In this document: positions 26,427 through 33,813 of the stretch, piece after piece
How the letters are laid out: every line of letters begins with the position of its first letter
How positions within the stretch are numbered: the first letter of the stretch is position 1
Assembly (NCBI GenBank): GCA_026196775.1
Contig: JAPHUD010000023.1
Span: forward strand, 124,001-188,000
DNA: 64,000 nucleotides
Reading direction: 5' to 3'
From: Flavobacteriales bacterium
GTDB taxonomy: Bacteria; Bacteroidota; Bacteroidia; Flavobacteriales_E; Vicingaceae
The notes under the pieces: model-generated
What the model saw: the letters and a program-made list of their open reading frames with translations, nothing else
The model's database searches: none
Told to the model about the DNA's origin: nothing
Program-made: the position numbers and the translations under genes

Positions 26427-27499
26427 TAAAAAGCAGGGTTATTAATAAATGTGGAATCGGTTAGGGTGCGTAAAAATGCTAATAAATCTGCTTTGTCGGA
26501 CGCAGACAATTGAGCTCCTCCTTGATTAATATGTGTCATTAGCGGATCTACAGTTGCCGATTGTTGTAATCCACTACTGTAAAAATTGATAACTTCTTCT
26601 AAAGTTGCAAAACGATTGTCGTGCATATAAGGAGCTGTTAACGCAATATTTCTTAATGTTGGTGTTCTAAATTTCCCCATATCTGCTGGGTTTCCGGTAA
26701 CTAAAAACCTTCCTTGATCAACTCCCGAAAAAGAACTATTTAAACCATTGTTGTGGAATTCACCATCAGTCCATAAAGGGTTTCCGGCACTTCCGTGGCA
26801 ATGGTAGCAATCTCCACGGTTGTCGTCCATATAAACAACAAAGCCATTCATTTCAGAAGAAGTTAGAGCAGCTTCTCCACGCATGTATTTATCAAATTTA
26901 GAATCTCCGGAAACCATGCTTCGCATAAATTGAGCTAGTGCATAGCTGATATATTTCTGTCTTTCAGGAGTGCTTAATTCGGTAATTTTTATACCAAATG
27001 TTTTCCAAAAAGCTTTTTGATAGAACTCGTTTCTTTTAAATCTATTAAGAATACTATCGTTATTGGCATTTAAAAAGGGATTTCCTTCAGCTAAATCTGC
27101 AAGAGCAACATCATCTAAATGATGCTCGCCACCATTCCAACCATGATATTGATGCCAACCAATGTTTACATGAGGAAGTACTGCTGTTCCGGTTGGTCCC
27201 ATAATAGAAATAGAATAAGACTCTCCTTTTAAATGGCAAGAAGAGCAAGAAAGTCCGTTGGTACTCAATATTTTGTCGTAATATAAATTTTTCCCGAGAG
27301 CAACACCTTCTAAGCTCATTTTATTAAATTCTGGATTTCTCATTGGAGGTAAGTAGGTGAGGGTAGGAGGAGAAATGTATGTAGGATTATAATCTCCATA
27401 AAAATCTTCTTCGGGACTGAAGGGTTCGATGTTCTTTTCTTTTTTACAACCACTTAATACAATTAGCAGAAGTAATAATAATTGGATAGATTTTGACAT
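26423..27499 (-). CDS. di-haem cytochrome c peroxidase-family lipoprotein
   Basis: 358 residues of the bacterial cytochrome c peroxidase/MauG family, which reduces H2O2 or oxidises substrates in the periplasm. A lipoprotein signal ends in LSGC (C18). Haem sites are CSSCH (near residue 86) and CYHCH (near 226). Late motifs FRTPTLRNIALTAPYMHDNRF and SASDKADLLAFLRTLTD are typical of the family. It is co-transcribed with the small haem lipoprotein just upstream (10 bp gap), behind an FNR-type promoter. The substrate may be H2O2 as an alternative electron acceptor, as for FNR-controlled peroxidases in other bacteria. Confidence 0.92.
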   Translation of the reverse strand: MSKSIQLLLLLLIVLSGCKKEKNIEPFSPEEDFYGDYNPTYISPPTLTYLPPMRNPEFNKMSLEGVALGKNLYYDKILSTNGLSCSSCHLKGESYSISIMGPTGTAVLPHVNIGWHQYHGWNGGEHHLDDVALADLAEGNPFLNANNDSILNRFKRNEFYQKAFWKTFGIKITELSTPERQKYISYALAQFMRSMVSGDSKFDKYMRGEAALTSSEMNGFVVYMDDNRGDCYHCHGSAGNPLWTDGEFHNNGLNSSFSGVDQGRFLVTGNPADMGKFRTPTLRNIALTAPYMHDNRFATLEEVINFYSSGLQQSATVDPLMTHINQGGAQLSASDKADLLAFLRTLTDSTFINNPAFY

Positions 27500-27509
27500 G
27501 GCTTTTTTA

Positions 27510-27878
27510 TTATTTAGGATAATTCAGATTTATCCATTTGGTTATTAACTCTTTTTCTTTGTTTAACAATGGATTTGAAGGAGGCATTAAACGAGGATTA
27601 GCATCAAATATAGTTGAAACCAATGTGCCGTTTTCAGCTTCAAATTTTACCTCTTCGTAATTGGTTAAATAGGGTAAAATGTTTAATGTTTGTGGATGAT
27701 GACAACCACCGCAATTTTGGTCTATTATAGGTTTAATGGTTTTGTTGTAGGTAATGTTTTCGTCAGCTATAGTATTTGTATTGGTTGGAGTAGGTTCAAC
27801 TGGTTCAATAGCATTTTTTACACATCCTAAGAATAGACTAACAATTAAAATAGATAATATGCTTGCAGCGGTTTTCAT
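27510..27878 (-). CDS. small mono-haem cytochrome c lipoprotein
   Basis: 122 residues, lipoprotein signal with lipobox LFLGC (C19) and one c-haem site CGGCH (near residue 56), followed by PRLMPPSN whose Met may be the sixth ligand. The ORF extends to a TTG at 27903-27905, but that codon is part of the -7 promoter box, so ATG 27876-27878 is the start. It probably shuttles electrons to the di-haem peroxidase downstream. Confidence 0.85.
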   Translation of the reverse strand: MKTAASILSILIVSLFLGCVKNAIEPVEPTPTNTNTIADENITYNKTIKPIIDQNCGGCHHPQTLNILPYLTNYEEVKFEAENGTLVSTIFDANPRLMPPSNPLLNKEKELITKWINLNYPK

Positions 27879-27902
27879 TTGTAGTTTTATAGCCCTATCT
27901 AA

Positions 27903-27946
27903 CAAAATTAATTTTAAACAACGTTAAAAGCTATGATTAATATCAT
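27903..27946 (-). promoter_or_regulatory. FNR-type site and -7 box, peroxidase operon
   Basis: Perfect palindrome ATGAT-TAAT-ATCAT at 27933-27946 and exact TAATTTTG on the minus strand at 27910-27903, spacing 36.5 bp. The start near 27897 leaves a 19-nt leader to the ATG at 27878. Confidence 0.85.
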
Positions 27947-27958
27947 ACTTTGTGCAAG

Positions 27959-28048
27959 TAAAAAGGCCGCAACCGGAGGGGTATGCGACCTTTTAACCTA
28001 ACTAAAAAACTACATGTTTTTGTAAAACTACTTTTGGTTACTCTAAAA
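27959..28048 (-). ncRNA. candidate FNR-controlled small RNA (about 90 nt)
   Basis: A promoter with a perfect FNR-type palindrome (28084-28097) and an exact -7 box (28061-28054) points into a region with no ORF. A hairpin with a poly-U 3' arm follows about 55 nt later. The predicted RNA starts near 28048 and ends near 27959. The hairpin loop is C-rich (ACCCCUCCGGU), as in the seed loops of several known regulatory RNAs, and CCUCC can pair with Shine-Dalgarno-like GGAGG. E. coli has an FNR-controlled small RNA (FnrS), but no sequence kinship is claimed. Alternative: a second, attenuated promoter for the peroxidase operon. Confidence 0.55.
27960..27993 (-). terminator. hairpin terminator of the candidate small RNA
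   Basis: On the minus strand an 11-bp stem AAAAGGUCGCA / UGCGGCCUUUU (one G-U pair) closes a 12-nt C-rich loop; the 3' arm ends with UUUU. It could also end read-through transcripts from the porin gene, which stops at 28113. Confidence 0.7.
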
Positions 28049-28053
28049 CTAAG

Positions 28054-28097
28054 CAAATGTAGCTATGAAAAATCTTTTTGTTTATGATGCTCATCAT
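28054..28097 (-). promoter_or_regulatory. FNR-type site and -7 box, candidate small RNA
   Basis: Perfect palindrome ATGAT-GCTC-ATCAT at 28084-28097 and exact TACATTTG on the minus strand at 28061-28054, spacing 36.5 bp. It begins 16 bp after the porin stop codon. No coding start lies between it and the hairpin at 27960-27993. Confidence 0.8.
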
Positions 28098-28112
28098 AAG
28101 GTGAACTTTTTT

Positions 28113-29579
28113 TTAATTAACTGTTGGAGCTTCTTTTTTCTCCTCTCCAGTAATAAACTTTGGTTTGATAGTTAACATTAACCAACCCCATCCATTATGA
28201 GTACCTTCAATACCTCTACCATTAGCATCTGTAACACCTTTTAAATAAGATAAAGTTTCGGTGTTTATTAATACAGAATATCCGCCTTTAACATCCACTC
28301 CTTTAGAAAGTTTAAAACCAAAAGTAACGTCTATTTCCGTTCCTAAATAATTGTCCATTGCTTGTAATTGGTCAATTTCAGAAAGTGGTGTTCCTGCAGC
28401 AATTGCAGCATTATTGTCTAATTGAATTTTGTATCCGTCAAGTACTTCTTCAGCAGCTAAGAAATAGTGAACATCAGCTCCTAACCAAAATTTTTTATGT
28501 GTGTATTTTAAACCAAAGAAAGCATCATTTAAACCAACAGAACCAATATGGTTGCCAACATAGAAGTAATCCATGTAGCCATTAAATTTGTGGTTAGTAC
28601 CAAAATGAGGAGTAAATGAATGGTTTACTGTTCTGTAACTAAAAGAAGTATCGGTTTGACTTTGACCGCTGAGGTGTTCAAAACCTGCGTGTAGAGCAAA
28701 TTTTTCCGACACTTTATAATTGGCTTCCAGTCTAACATTCATAGCCTGAATTTCTCTGTTATATTCGCCTTCTACATCAGTGAAAACAGTGTTTCTATTG
28801 CCATCAACACCCATTTGGTAGTAAAAAGCAGCAGCTAATTGGAATTTGTTTTTTTTGAAAACCAATCTGGTTCCCGCAGTCTGACTGTAATTATCTTTAT
28901 AGTAAGCAGTAGCAGTTCCCGGAGCAACGCCTGAACTATCGTAATCTAATTGCTCTTTTCCTAAATTTAAAAAGAGAATGCTGGCATTAAAATTATCGGA
29001 TAATTGATGGTTTAACCACATGTATTGCATGGCTTTATATGTTCCAAATTGAGCATCTGTGCCACTTAACGCTGCTTTATCCTGATTGTAAGCAACACCA
29101 AAATCTATTTTTGTTTTTTCATTTTTAAATTTTAATAAAGCCGCATCGTGAGCTCTTGACTGCTGAGCCCAACCTAAATCTCCAAAGATACGGTGGTCAT
29201 CATAAGCAATTTCTTGACGACCAAATTTTAACGACCATTTTTCATTTAGTAATGCTTCTGCCCAAGCTTCATGAACAGCAATATAAGCTCCGTTATTATT
29301 TTGTTGAGCAGCTGTTCCTACTGTTTGTGGCTGACTACCCCACACACGAATATCTTGAACGGTAATTTTAAAAATGTAGCCATCTGTTTTATAGCCAAAA
29401 TTTAACCTTGTTCTTTGATCAACAAAAGCAGCAGGGCTTTGTGTAGAATCGAGTATGTTTTTAAAACCATTTCGGTATTCAAACCTTGGTCTTATCTCAC
29501 CATCAAGGGTGAATTGAGCAAACGTAGGAAGGCTTAATAAAATGCCTAATCCCAGTAGTAATTTTTTTATAGTTTTCAT
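28113..29579 (-). CDS. alginate-export-family outer-membrane porin
   Basis: 488 residues with signal peptide (ending TFAQ, about residue 21) and an early strand QFTLDGEIRPRFEYRNG, as in the AlgE-like alginate export family of porins. FGRQEIAYDDHRIFGD near 130 is typical for this family. In Bacteroidota such porins often lie beside respiratory genes and the name does not mean alginate export. Given an FNR-type promoter and the narK neighbours, passage of nitrate or nitrite across the outer membrane is likely. Start: ATG 29577-29579; the TTG at 29610-29612 belongs to the -7 box. Confidence 0.85.
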   Translation of the reverse strand: MKTIKKLLLGLGILLSLPTFAQFTLDGEIRPRFEYRNGFKNILDSTQSPAAFVDQRTRLNFGYKTDGYIFKITVQDIRVWGSQPQTVGTAAQQNNNGAYIAVHEAWAEALLNEKWSLKFGRQEIAYDDHRIFGDLGWAQQSRAHDAALLKFKNEKTKIDFGVAYNQDKAALSGTDAQFGTYKAMQYMWLNHQLSDNFNASILFLNLGKEQLDYDSSGVAPGTATAYYKDNYSQTAGTRLVFKKNKFQLAAAFYYQMGVDGNRNTVFTDVEGEYNREIQAMNVRLEANYKVSEKFALHAGFEHLSGQSQTDTSFSYRTVNHSFTPHFGTNHKFNGYMDYFYVGNHIGSVGLNDAFFGLKYTHKKFWLGADVHYFLAAEEVLDGYKIQLDNNAAIAAGTPLSEIDQLQAMDNYLGTEIDVTFGFKLSKGVDVKGGYSVLINTETLSYLKGVTDANGRGIEGTHNGWGWLMLTIKPKFITGEEKKEAPTVN

Positions 29580-29609
29580 GATATATATTGTTTTATAAAT
29601 TTCTATATA

Positions 29610-29653
29610 CAAAATAATGATTTTATTAAGAGAAAAAGACTGAGATATGTCAT
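29610..29653 (-). promoter_or_regulatory. FNR-type site and -7 box, porin promoter
   Basis: CTGAG-ATAT-GTCAT at 29640-29653 and a -7-like TTATTTTG (one mismatch) on the minus strand at 29617-29610; spacing 36.5 bp. Start near 29604, 25 nt before the ATG. Confidence 0.7.
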
Positions 29654-29681
29654 TAAATAAGCTTCCATTATGAATGTCTTT

Positions 29682-31289
29682 TTATGGATTATCAAATTCA
29701 CGTTTTGGACCTTGATAGTACCACCAGTTTAATATTAAACATATTACATAATAAGCAGTAAAACCATAAAGCGCATATTCTGGTGTTCCAGCTTTAATTT
29801 GTTCTCCAAAAACTTTTGGAATAATAAAAGCTCCATAAGCAGCAATAGCAGCAGTCCATCCTAAAACAGGACCCGCTTGTTCTTTGTTGAATATGTAAGG
29901 GATACTTCTAAAAGTAGAGCCATTTCCAATACCAGTAGCAAGAAATAATAACATAAAACATCCAAAAAATGGCCACCAATAGGTTTCAGGAGTTGCCGCT
30001 TCTCTTGCTTGAATAACAAAATAGGCTACTGCTAAAGCTCCCACAACTTGCATTAAAGTACTTACCATAGTAACTTTTGCACCACTATTAAATTTGTCAG
30101 ATAAAATTCCTCCAATTGGACGTACTAATGCTCCAATTGCCGGTCCGATAAAAGCCCAAAGCATAAAGTTGGGTGCATTAGGATTGATAAAAGAAGGATC
30201 ATCGGGGTTGGTATAGACAAATATATCCTGACAAAGTTTAGGGAAAGCAGCTGAAAAGCCGATAAAGGAACCAAAAGTCATGGTGTAAATAACAGTCATT
30301 ATCCAATTATGCTTACTGCTTAGTATAGAAAATTGTTTGTTTAGGTTGGCTTTTATCTCTCCCGGAGTAGCGTATTTCATAAGCAATACAGCCAGTATGA
30401 TTACTACAGGTAAAACTATCCACATATTTACTTTTAGCCCAACTAAAAGGTAAGAACCAATGGCTGAAGCAATAACCCCAAGGGTAACCATGTATAAGGT
30501 TTTTCCTACACCTTGAGCTGTATTTGGTAGTTGAGGTGTGCCTGTAATTACATTGTTCATTCCGAAAAAAGCACCTACAACCGCAGCTAAAAGTAAAGGA
30601 ACCCAAACCCATCCAGCGTTTTGAACCCCTGCAAGTGGACCACCACCTTCAACACCAAGAGAAGCTCCAGCAACGCCAAATAAAGAAAATCCAACAGCAA
30701 AAGGAATTAATTTTTGCATGGTAGCTACGCCTAAGTTACCAATTCCAGCATTCATTCCCAACGCATATCCTTGCATTTTTTTAGGAAAGAAAAAACTGAT
30801 GTTGCTCATAGAAGAGGAGAAGTTTCCACCTCCAAAACCTGAGAGCATTGCCATTATGGCAAATACCATATAAGAAGTGTTTAAATCACTTAAGGCAATA
30901 CCAGTTCCAATAGCAGGAATAAGTAACAAAGCCGTTGTAACGAAAATTACATTTCGCCCGCCTCCTAACGAAATTAAAAATGAGTTGGGTAATCGTAAGG
31001 TAGCTCCTGCTAATCCTGCTATGGCGGGAAGCGTGTAGTAGAGATTGTTTACTTCGGCAAGAGCATTGTTGAATTCATCAGAACCAGGTGTTAAACCATC
31101 TGTTAAGCCAAAGTTATAGCCAAAATCTTTCATGTATTTGATAATCACTCCCCACATAATCCATACTGCAAAAGCTAAGAGTAGGGCAGGGATGGAGAAC
31201 CAAAGATTTTTATTTGCTATTTTTTTTCCTGTTGAACGCCAGAAGTTATCATCTTCAACATCCCATTGTTCTATGTTTGTTTTTGACAT
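29682..31289 (-). CDS. narK: NarK-type nitrate/nitrite antiporter (E. coli NarK-like)
   Basis: 535-residue MFS transporter, about 12 membrane helices, with an N-terminal cytoplasmic stretch DNFWRSTGKKIANKNLWFS as in E. coli NarK. The nitrate signature is visible in GFGGGNFSSSMSNISFFFPK near residue 158. The arginines that coordinate the anion lie in LRLPNSF near 97 and RPIGG near 391. It most likely exchanges nitrate for nitrite. It is second in an operon with another NarK, 35 bp downstream, so transport of both types is co-expressed. Confidence 0.92.
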   Translation of the reverse strand: MSKTNIEQWDVEDDNFWRSTGKKIANKNLWFSIPALLLAFAVWIMWGVIIKYMKDFGYNFGLTDGLTPGSDEFNNALAEVNNLYYTLPAIAGLAGATLRLPNSFLISLGGGRNVIFVTTALLLIPAIGTGIALSDLNTSYMVFAIMAMLSGFGGGNFSSSMSNISFFFPKKMQGYALGMNAGIGNLGVATMQKLIPFAVGFSLFGVAGASLGVEGGGPLAGVQNAGWVWVPLLLAAVVGAFFGMNNVITGTPQLPNTAQGVGKTLYMVTLGVIASAIGSYLLVGLKVNMWIVLPVVIILAVLLMKYATPGEIKANLNKQFSILSSKHNWIMTVIYTMTFGSFIGFSAAFPKLCQDIFVYTNPDDPSFINPNAPNFMLWAFIGPAIGALVRPIGGILSDKFNSGAKVTMVSTLMQVVGALAVAYFVIQAREAATPETYWWPFFGCFMLLFLATGIGNGSTFRSIPYIFNKEQAGPVLGWTAAIAAYGAFIIPKVFGEQIKAGTPEYALYGFTAYYVICLILNWWYYQGPKREFDNP

Positions 31290-31324
31290 GATGTGTTGTT
31301 TTAGTTAATTTATGTTTATAGTTT

Positions 31325-32908
31325 TTAATTCTCAAATTCATCATCATCATCTTCTCCATGAGAGCCTTTTGGTTCTTCGAGCATTAGCCAACAAAAGATA
31401 AAGCTTAGTGCAGCTCCTGCTGCTACTATGTAGAAGAATGTTTTGGCATCTACTAAAGAGAAAATAACAAGGTAGATAACAGCACCTACATTGCCGTAAG
31501 CTCCTGCCATACCAGCAATTTGACCTGTCATTTTTTTATTTACCATGGGAATTACCGCAAAGGTGGCTCCTTCAGCTCCTTGCACAAAGAATGAACAACC
31601 AATAGTAATGATTACAGAAACAACGAGCCACCACATTCCATCAAACATAGGAACAATCGTTTGCTCTCCTTCCACCACTGCATCATATTTTCCTATTAAT
31701 GCCATTCCGAAAAATCCAATAGCAATTCCTATCATGTAAATAAGCATGGTTCGTTTTCTGCTGCTCATCATGTCGGAAAGTAACCCTCCTAACGGACGAG
31801 CTACCAAGTTTACAAAGGCAAAAGAACCGGCAACTAATCCCGCCATTTCAGCTGTCATAATTTTTTCTCCGGCATCATTCATTAATGGAGCAAAAACCGA
31901 CTCGAAAAACATAGGTAACATGGAAACTACGGCTAACTCAGCACCGAAATTAGCAAAGTAGGTACTGTTTAGAGCAGCCACACTTCCCCAGCTGTACTTG
32001 TCTTTTTCCGGCACTCCTGCTTTTAAATAAGGAAGGTTAACTTGTAAGGTTTTAATTACATGCCCGACATACAATAAAGCTAGCACACCATAAATAATGT
32101 ACAATACATTTTCAGAGTATAGGTTATGAGATAAACCATCTGTAATAATCTGAACGGTTTGAATTTTCCAAGCTAATACGCCCATAGCACCAACTAATGG
32201 GAACGACCATAAAATGTATTGAACTAAATCTTTGTAAGAAGTAACCATCATAGGTTCGGTTTTCTTAGCCATTACTTGTTTCTTTCCCGGGGGATTATCT
32301 TTTACTAAGAACCAGTAAATCACTCCATAAATCATACAAATAAGTGCATTAAGAAACAACGTCCATCTCCAACTGTCGTCTCCAAATCCTAACCATTTAT
32401 CCATTAAATGTATGGTGAAAAATGGTAAGCTTCCTGCTGCTGCTGCCGATCCAAAATTCCCCCAACCTGCATAAAGTCCTTCGGCTCTTCCTACCATTTT
32501 TGCAGGAAACCAGTTGGCAACCATTTTAATCCCAATTACAAATCCGGCACCTATAGACCCTAATATTAATCGGGCAATCATTAGTTGAATAAAAGAGTTT
32601 CCGAAAGCGAAAAAAATGGCGGGAATTCCCATAATAACCATTAAGCCCGAAAAAACCCTTCTCGGACCGTATTTATCTATCATGGCACCAACTACAATAC
32701 GAGCCGGTATGGTAAGGGCAACGTTACATATCATTAATACCTTTATGTGTGATTTTGTCAACCAATCAATGCTATCGAGCATGGTGGTTGCTAATGGAGC
32801 CATATTAAACCAAACATAAAAGGTTAGAAAAAATGCGATCCATGTGAAATGTAAAACCCTTATGGGTTCTTTAGAAAAATCGAATAACTTAAGTTCTGTT
32901 GCAGCCAT
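31325..32908 (-). CDS. NarK-family nitrate transporter (NarK1/NasA-like)
   Basis: 527-residue MFS protein, 12 or so membrane helices, N-terminus LHFTWIAFFLTFYVWFNMAPL as in NarK1/NasA proteins. Family motifs are RIVVGAMIDKYGPRR near 70, MVANWFPAKMVGRAEGLYAGWGNFG near 128-152, and RPLGGLLSDMMSSRKR near 374. NarK1-type proteins are usually nitrate/proton symporters and work with a NarK2 antiporter, which is the next gene. An acidic tail (DDDDEFEN) ends it. It follows a tandem FNR-type promoter and is the first gene of the transport operon. Confidence 0.92.
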   Translation of the reverse strand: MAATELKLFDFSKEPIRVLHFTWIAFFLTFYVWFNMAPLATTMLDSIDWLTKSHIKVLMICNVALTIPARIVVGAMIDKYGPRRVFSGLMVIMGIPAIFFAFGNSFIQLMIARLILGSIGAGFVIGIKMVANWFPAKMVGRAEGLYAGWGNFGSAAAAGSLPFFTIHLMDKWLGFGDDSWRWTLFLNALICMIYGVIYWFLVKDNPPGKKQVMAKKTEPMMVTSYKDLVQYILWSFPLVGAMGVLAWKIQTVQIITDGLSHNLYSENVLYIIYGVLALLYVGHVIKTLQVNLPYLKAGVPEKDKYSWGSVAALNSTYFANFGAELAVVSMLPMFFESVFAPLMNDAGEKIMTAEMAGLVAGSFAFVNLVARPLGGLLSDMMSSRKRTMLIYMIGIAIGFFGMALIGKYDAVVEGEQTIVPMFDGMWWLVVSVIITIGCSFFVQGAEGATFAVIPMVNKKMTGQIAGMAGAYGNVGAVIYLVIFSLVDAKTFFYIVAAGAALSFIFCWLMLEEPKGSHGEDDDDEFEN

Positions 32909-32932
32909 TTTTTTAGTCTTTAAATTATGGTG

Positions 32933-32998
32933 CTAAGTTAGATAGGATAGGTTAGGGTTAAAATGAGATAAATCAGTATTCTGTATGATTATAATCAT
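32933..32998 (-). promoter_or_regulatory. tandem FNR-type sites and -7 box, narK operon
   Basis: Proximal ATGAG-ATAA-ATCAG at 32963-32976 and distal perfect ATGAT-TATA-ATCAT at 32985-32998, centres 22 bp apart. The -7-like TAACTTAG (one mismatch) is on the minus strand at 32940-32933; spacing from the proximal centre is 36.5 bp. Confidence 0.75.
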
Positions 32999-33047
32999 AT
33001 AAATAGCTATTAATCAAGGTAAATATTTGTTTGTTATATTTTTCTAT

Positions 33048-33091
33048 ATGATTTATATCATTTCAGGAATAAAGTGTTTAAGGTACTTTTG
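33048..33091 (+). promoter_or_regulatory. FNR-type site and -7 box, promoter of the 33209 gene
   Basis: Perfect palindrome ATGAT-TTAT-ATCAT at 33048-33061 and exact TACTTTTG at 33084-33091, spacing 36.5 bp. Transcription from about 33097 gives a 112-nt leader with several tiny ORFs before the ATG at 33209. Confidence 0.85.
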
Positions 33092-33115
33092 AATAAAATT
33101 TAAAGTATAAACATT

Positions 33116-33198
33116 ATGAAACGACCATGAGTAAAAAATTTCTCACACTGGAGGAATGATTATTAAGGGAGTTCCATATGACCGATAAAAAACAATAA
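33116..33198 (+). other. leader with overlapping tiny ORFs or a broken 23-codon gene
   Basis: Three short ORFs overlap through ATGA: MKRP (33116-33130), MSKKFLTLEE (33127-33159) and MIIKGVPYDR (33156-33188). The last follows a good Shine-Dalgarno (GGAGGA). Read through the TGA at 33157, the second frame gives a plausible peptide MSKKFLTLEE-(TGA)-LLREFHMTDKKQ, ending at 33198. It may be a small gene with a nonsense change (TGG to TGA) or a translated regulatory leader. Confidence 0.35.
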
Positions 33199-33208
33199 AT
33201 AAAGACAT

Positions 33209-33670
33209 ATGAAAGCATTAGAACCTAATACCGTTGAAAGTAGTGAATTAGTTGAACAAACTTTTAATTTTTGGTTTTCTGATAATGAACACATTCGCTC
33301 GCCATTTCCGGAATACATTCGTCCTATTTTAAAAGAAAATGCGGTAGATGCATTTTTTAAGTGGGTAAGTAACCTTAATCCTAAAGCTAAAGAAGAAGTA
33401 AATGATGAGATGATAGCTGAAAAGTTTGAAGAAATAATTTTTGAGACAGCTATGGGCTTGGTACATACAGAAGATGAAAAAATTACCATTCAGTATCCTT
33501 TTTTACCAAGAGTGGATGATGAGATTAGAAATAATGAAGAAGATGTTCAGCTAAGTAAAATTATAGACAGAACATTAACAAAAGAAGGAGATACTCAATT
33601 TTTAAAAGTGAAATTAGAAAATGTTAGTGACCAACAAGTTTGGGAAACCAAATTTGAGTTGCCATTGTAG
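33209..33670 (+). CDS. hypothetical protein under FNR-type control
   Basis: 153 residues, acidic (many Glu/Asp), soluble, without signal peptide, cysteines or recognisable motif. ATG 33209 is preceded by AAAGAC and a polyadenine stretch rather than a strong ribosome site. Middle section: FFKWVSNLNPKAKEEVNDE near residue 50 and FETAMGLVHTEDEK near 78. Its only clear context is the perfect FNR-type promoter at 33048-33091, and it lies divergently from the narK operon. A role in nitrate respiration or its assembly is inferred from regulation only. Confidence 0.7.
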   Translation: MKALEPNTVESSELVEQTFNFWFSDNEHIRSPFPEYIRPILKENAVDAFFKWVSNLNPKAKEEVNDEMIAEKFEEIIFETAMGLVHTEDEKITIQYPFLPRVDDEIRNNEEDVQLSKIIDRTLTKEGDTQFLKVKLENVSDQQVWETKFELPL

Positions 33671-33688
33671 GGTTGTGTTAACGGTTAG

Positions 33689-33795
33689 TATATGAAAAGT
33701 AGGCGATTTCGAAGCACCAAACTTTCAGTTAAGCACAAACTTTGATACGAGCCAGAACTCTTGATTTTATTACTGTTTCGCCTATTTTTTATATA
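33689..33795. repeat. long imperfect palindrome beside the GNAT gene (attC-like)
   Basis: Outer arms TATATGAAAAGTAGGCGA (33689-33706) and TCGCCTATTTTTTATATA (33778-33795) pair at 16 of 18 positions around a 71-nt spacer. CAGCTAACA and GTTAAC-type bases flank them on either side. The size and geometry recall integron attC sites, but the canonical end boxes RYYYAAC and GTTRRRY do not fit exactly, so the label is tentative. Confidence 0.45.
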
Positions 33796-33813
33796 CATTG
33801 TTAGCTGCTGGCT

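Noticed and set aside
14497-33091. A complete denitrification island
   Set aside because: No nitrite, nitric oxide or nitrous oxide reductase gene is visible; only nitrate reduction and transport are encoded here.
33157-33159. TGA as a selenocysteine codon in the 23-codon leader frame
   Set aside because: No SECIS-like hairpin is evident right after it, and a nonsense change or a regulatory leader is simpler.
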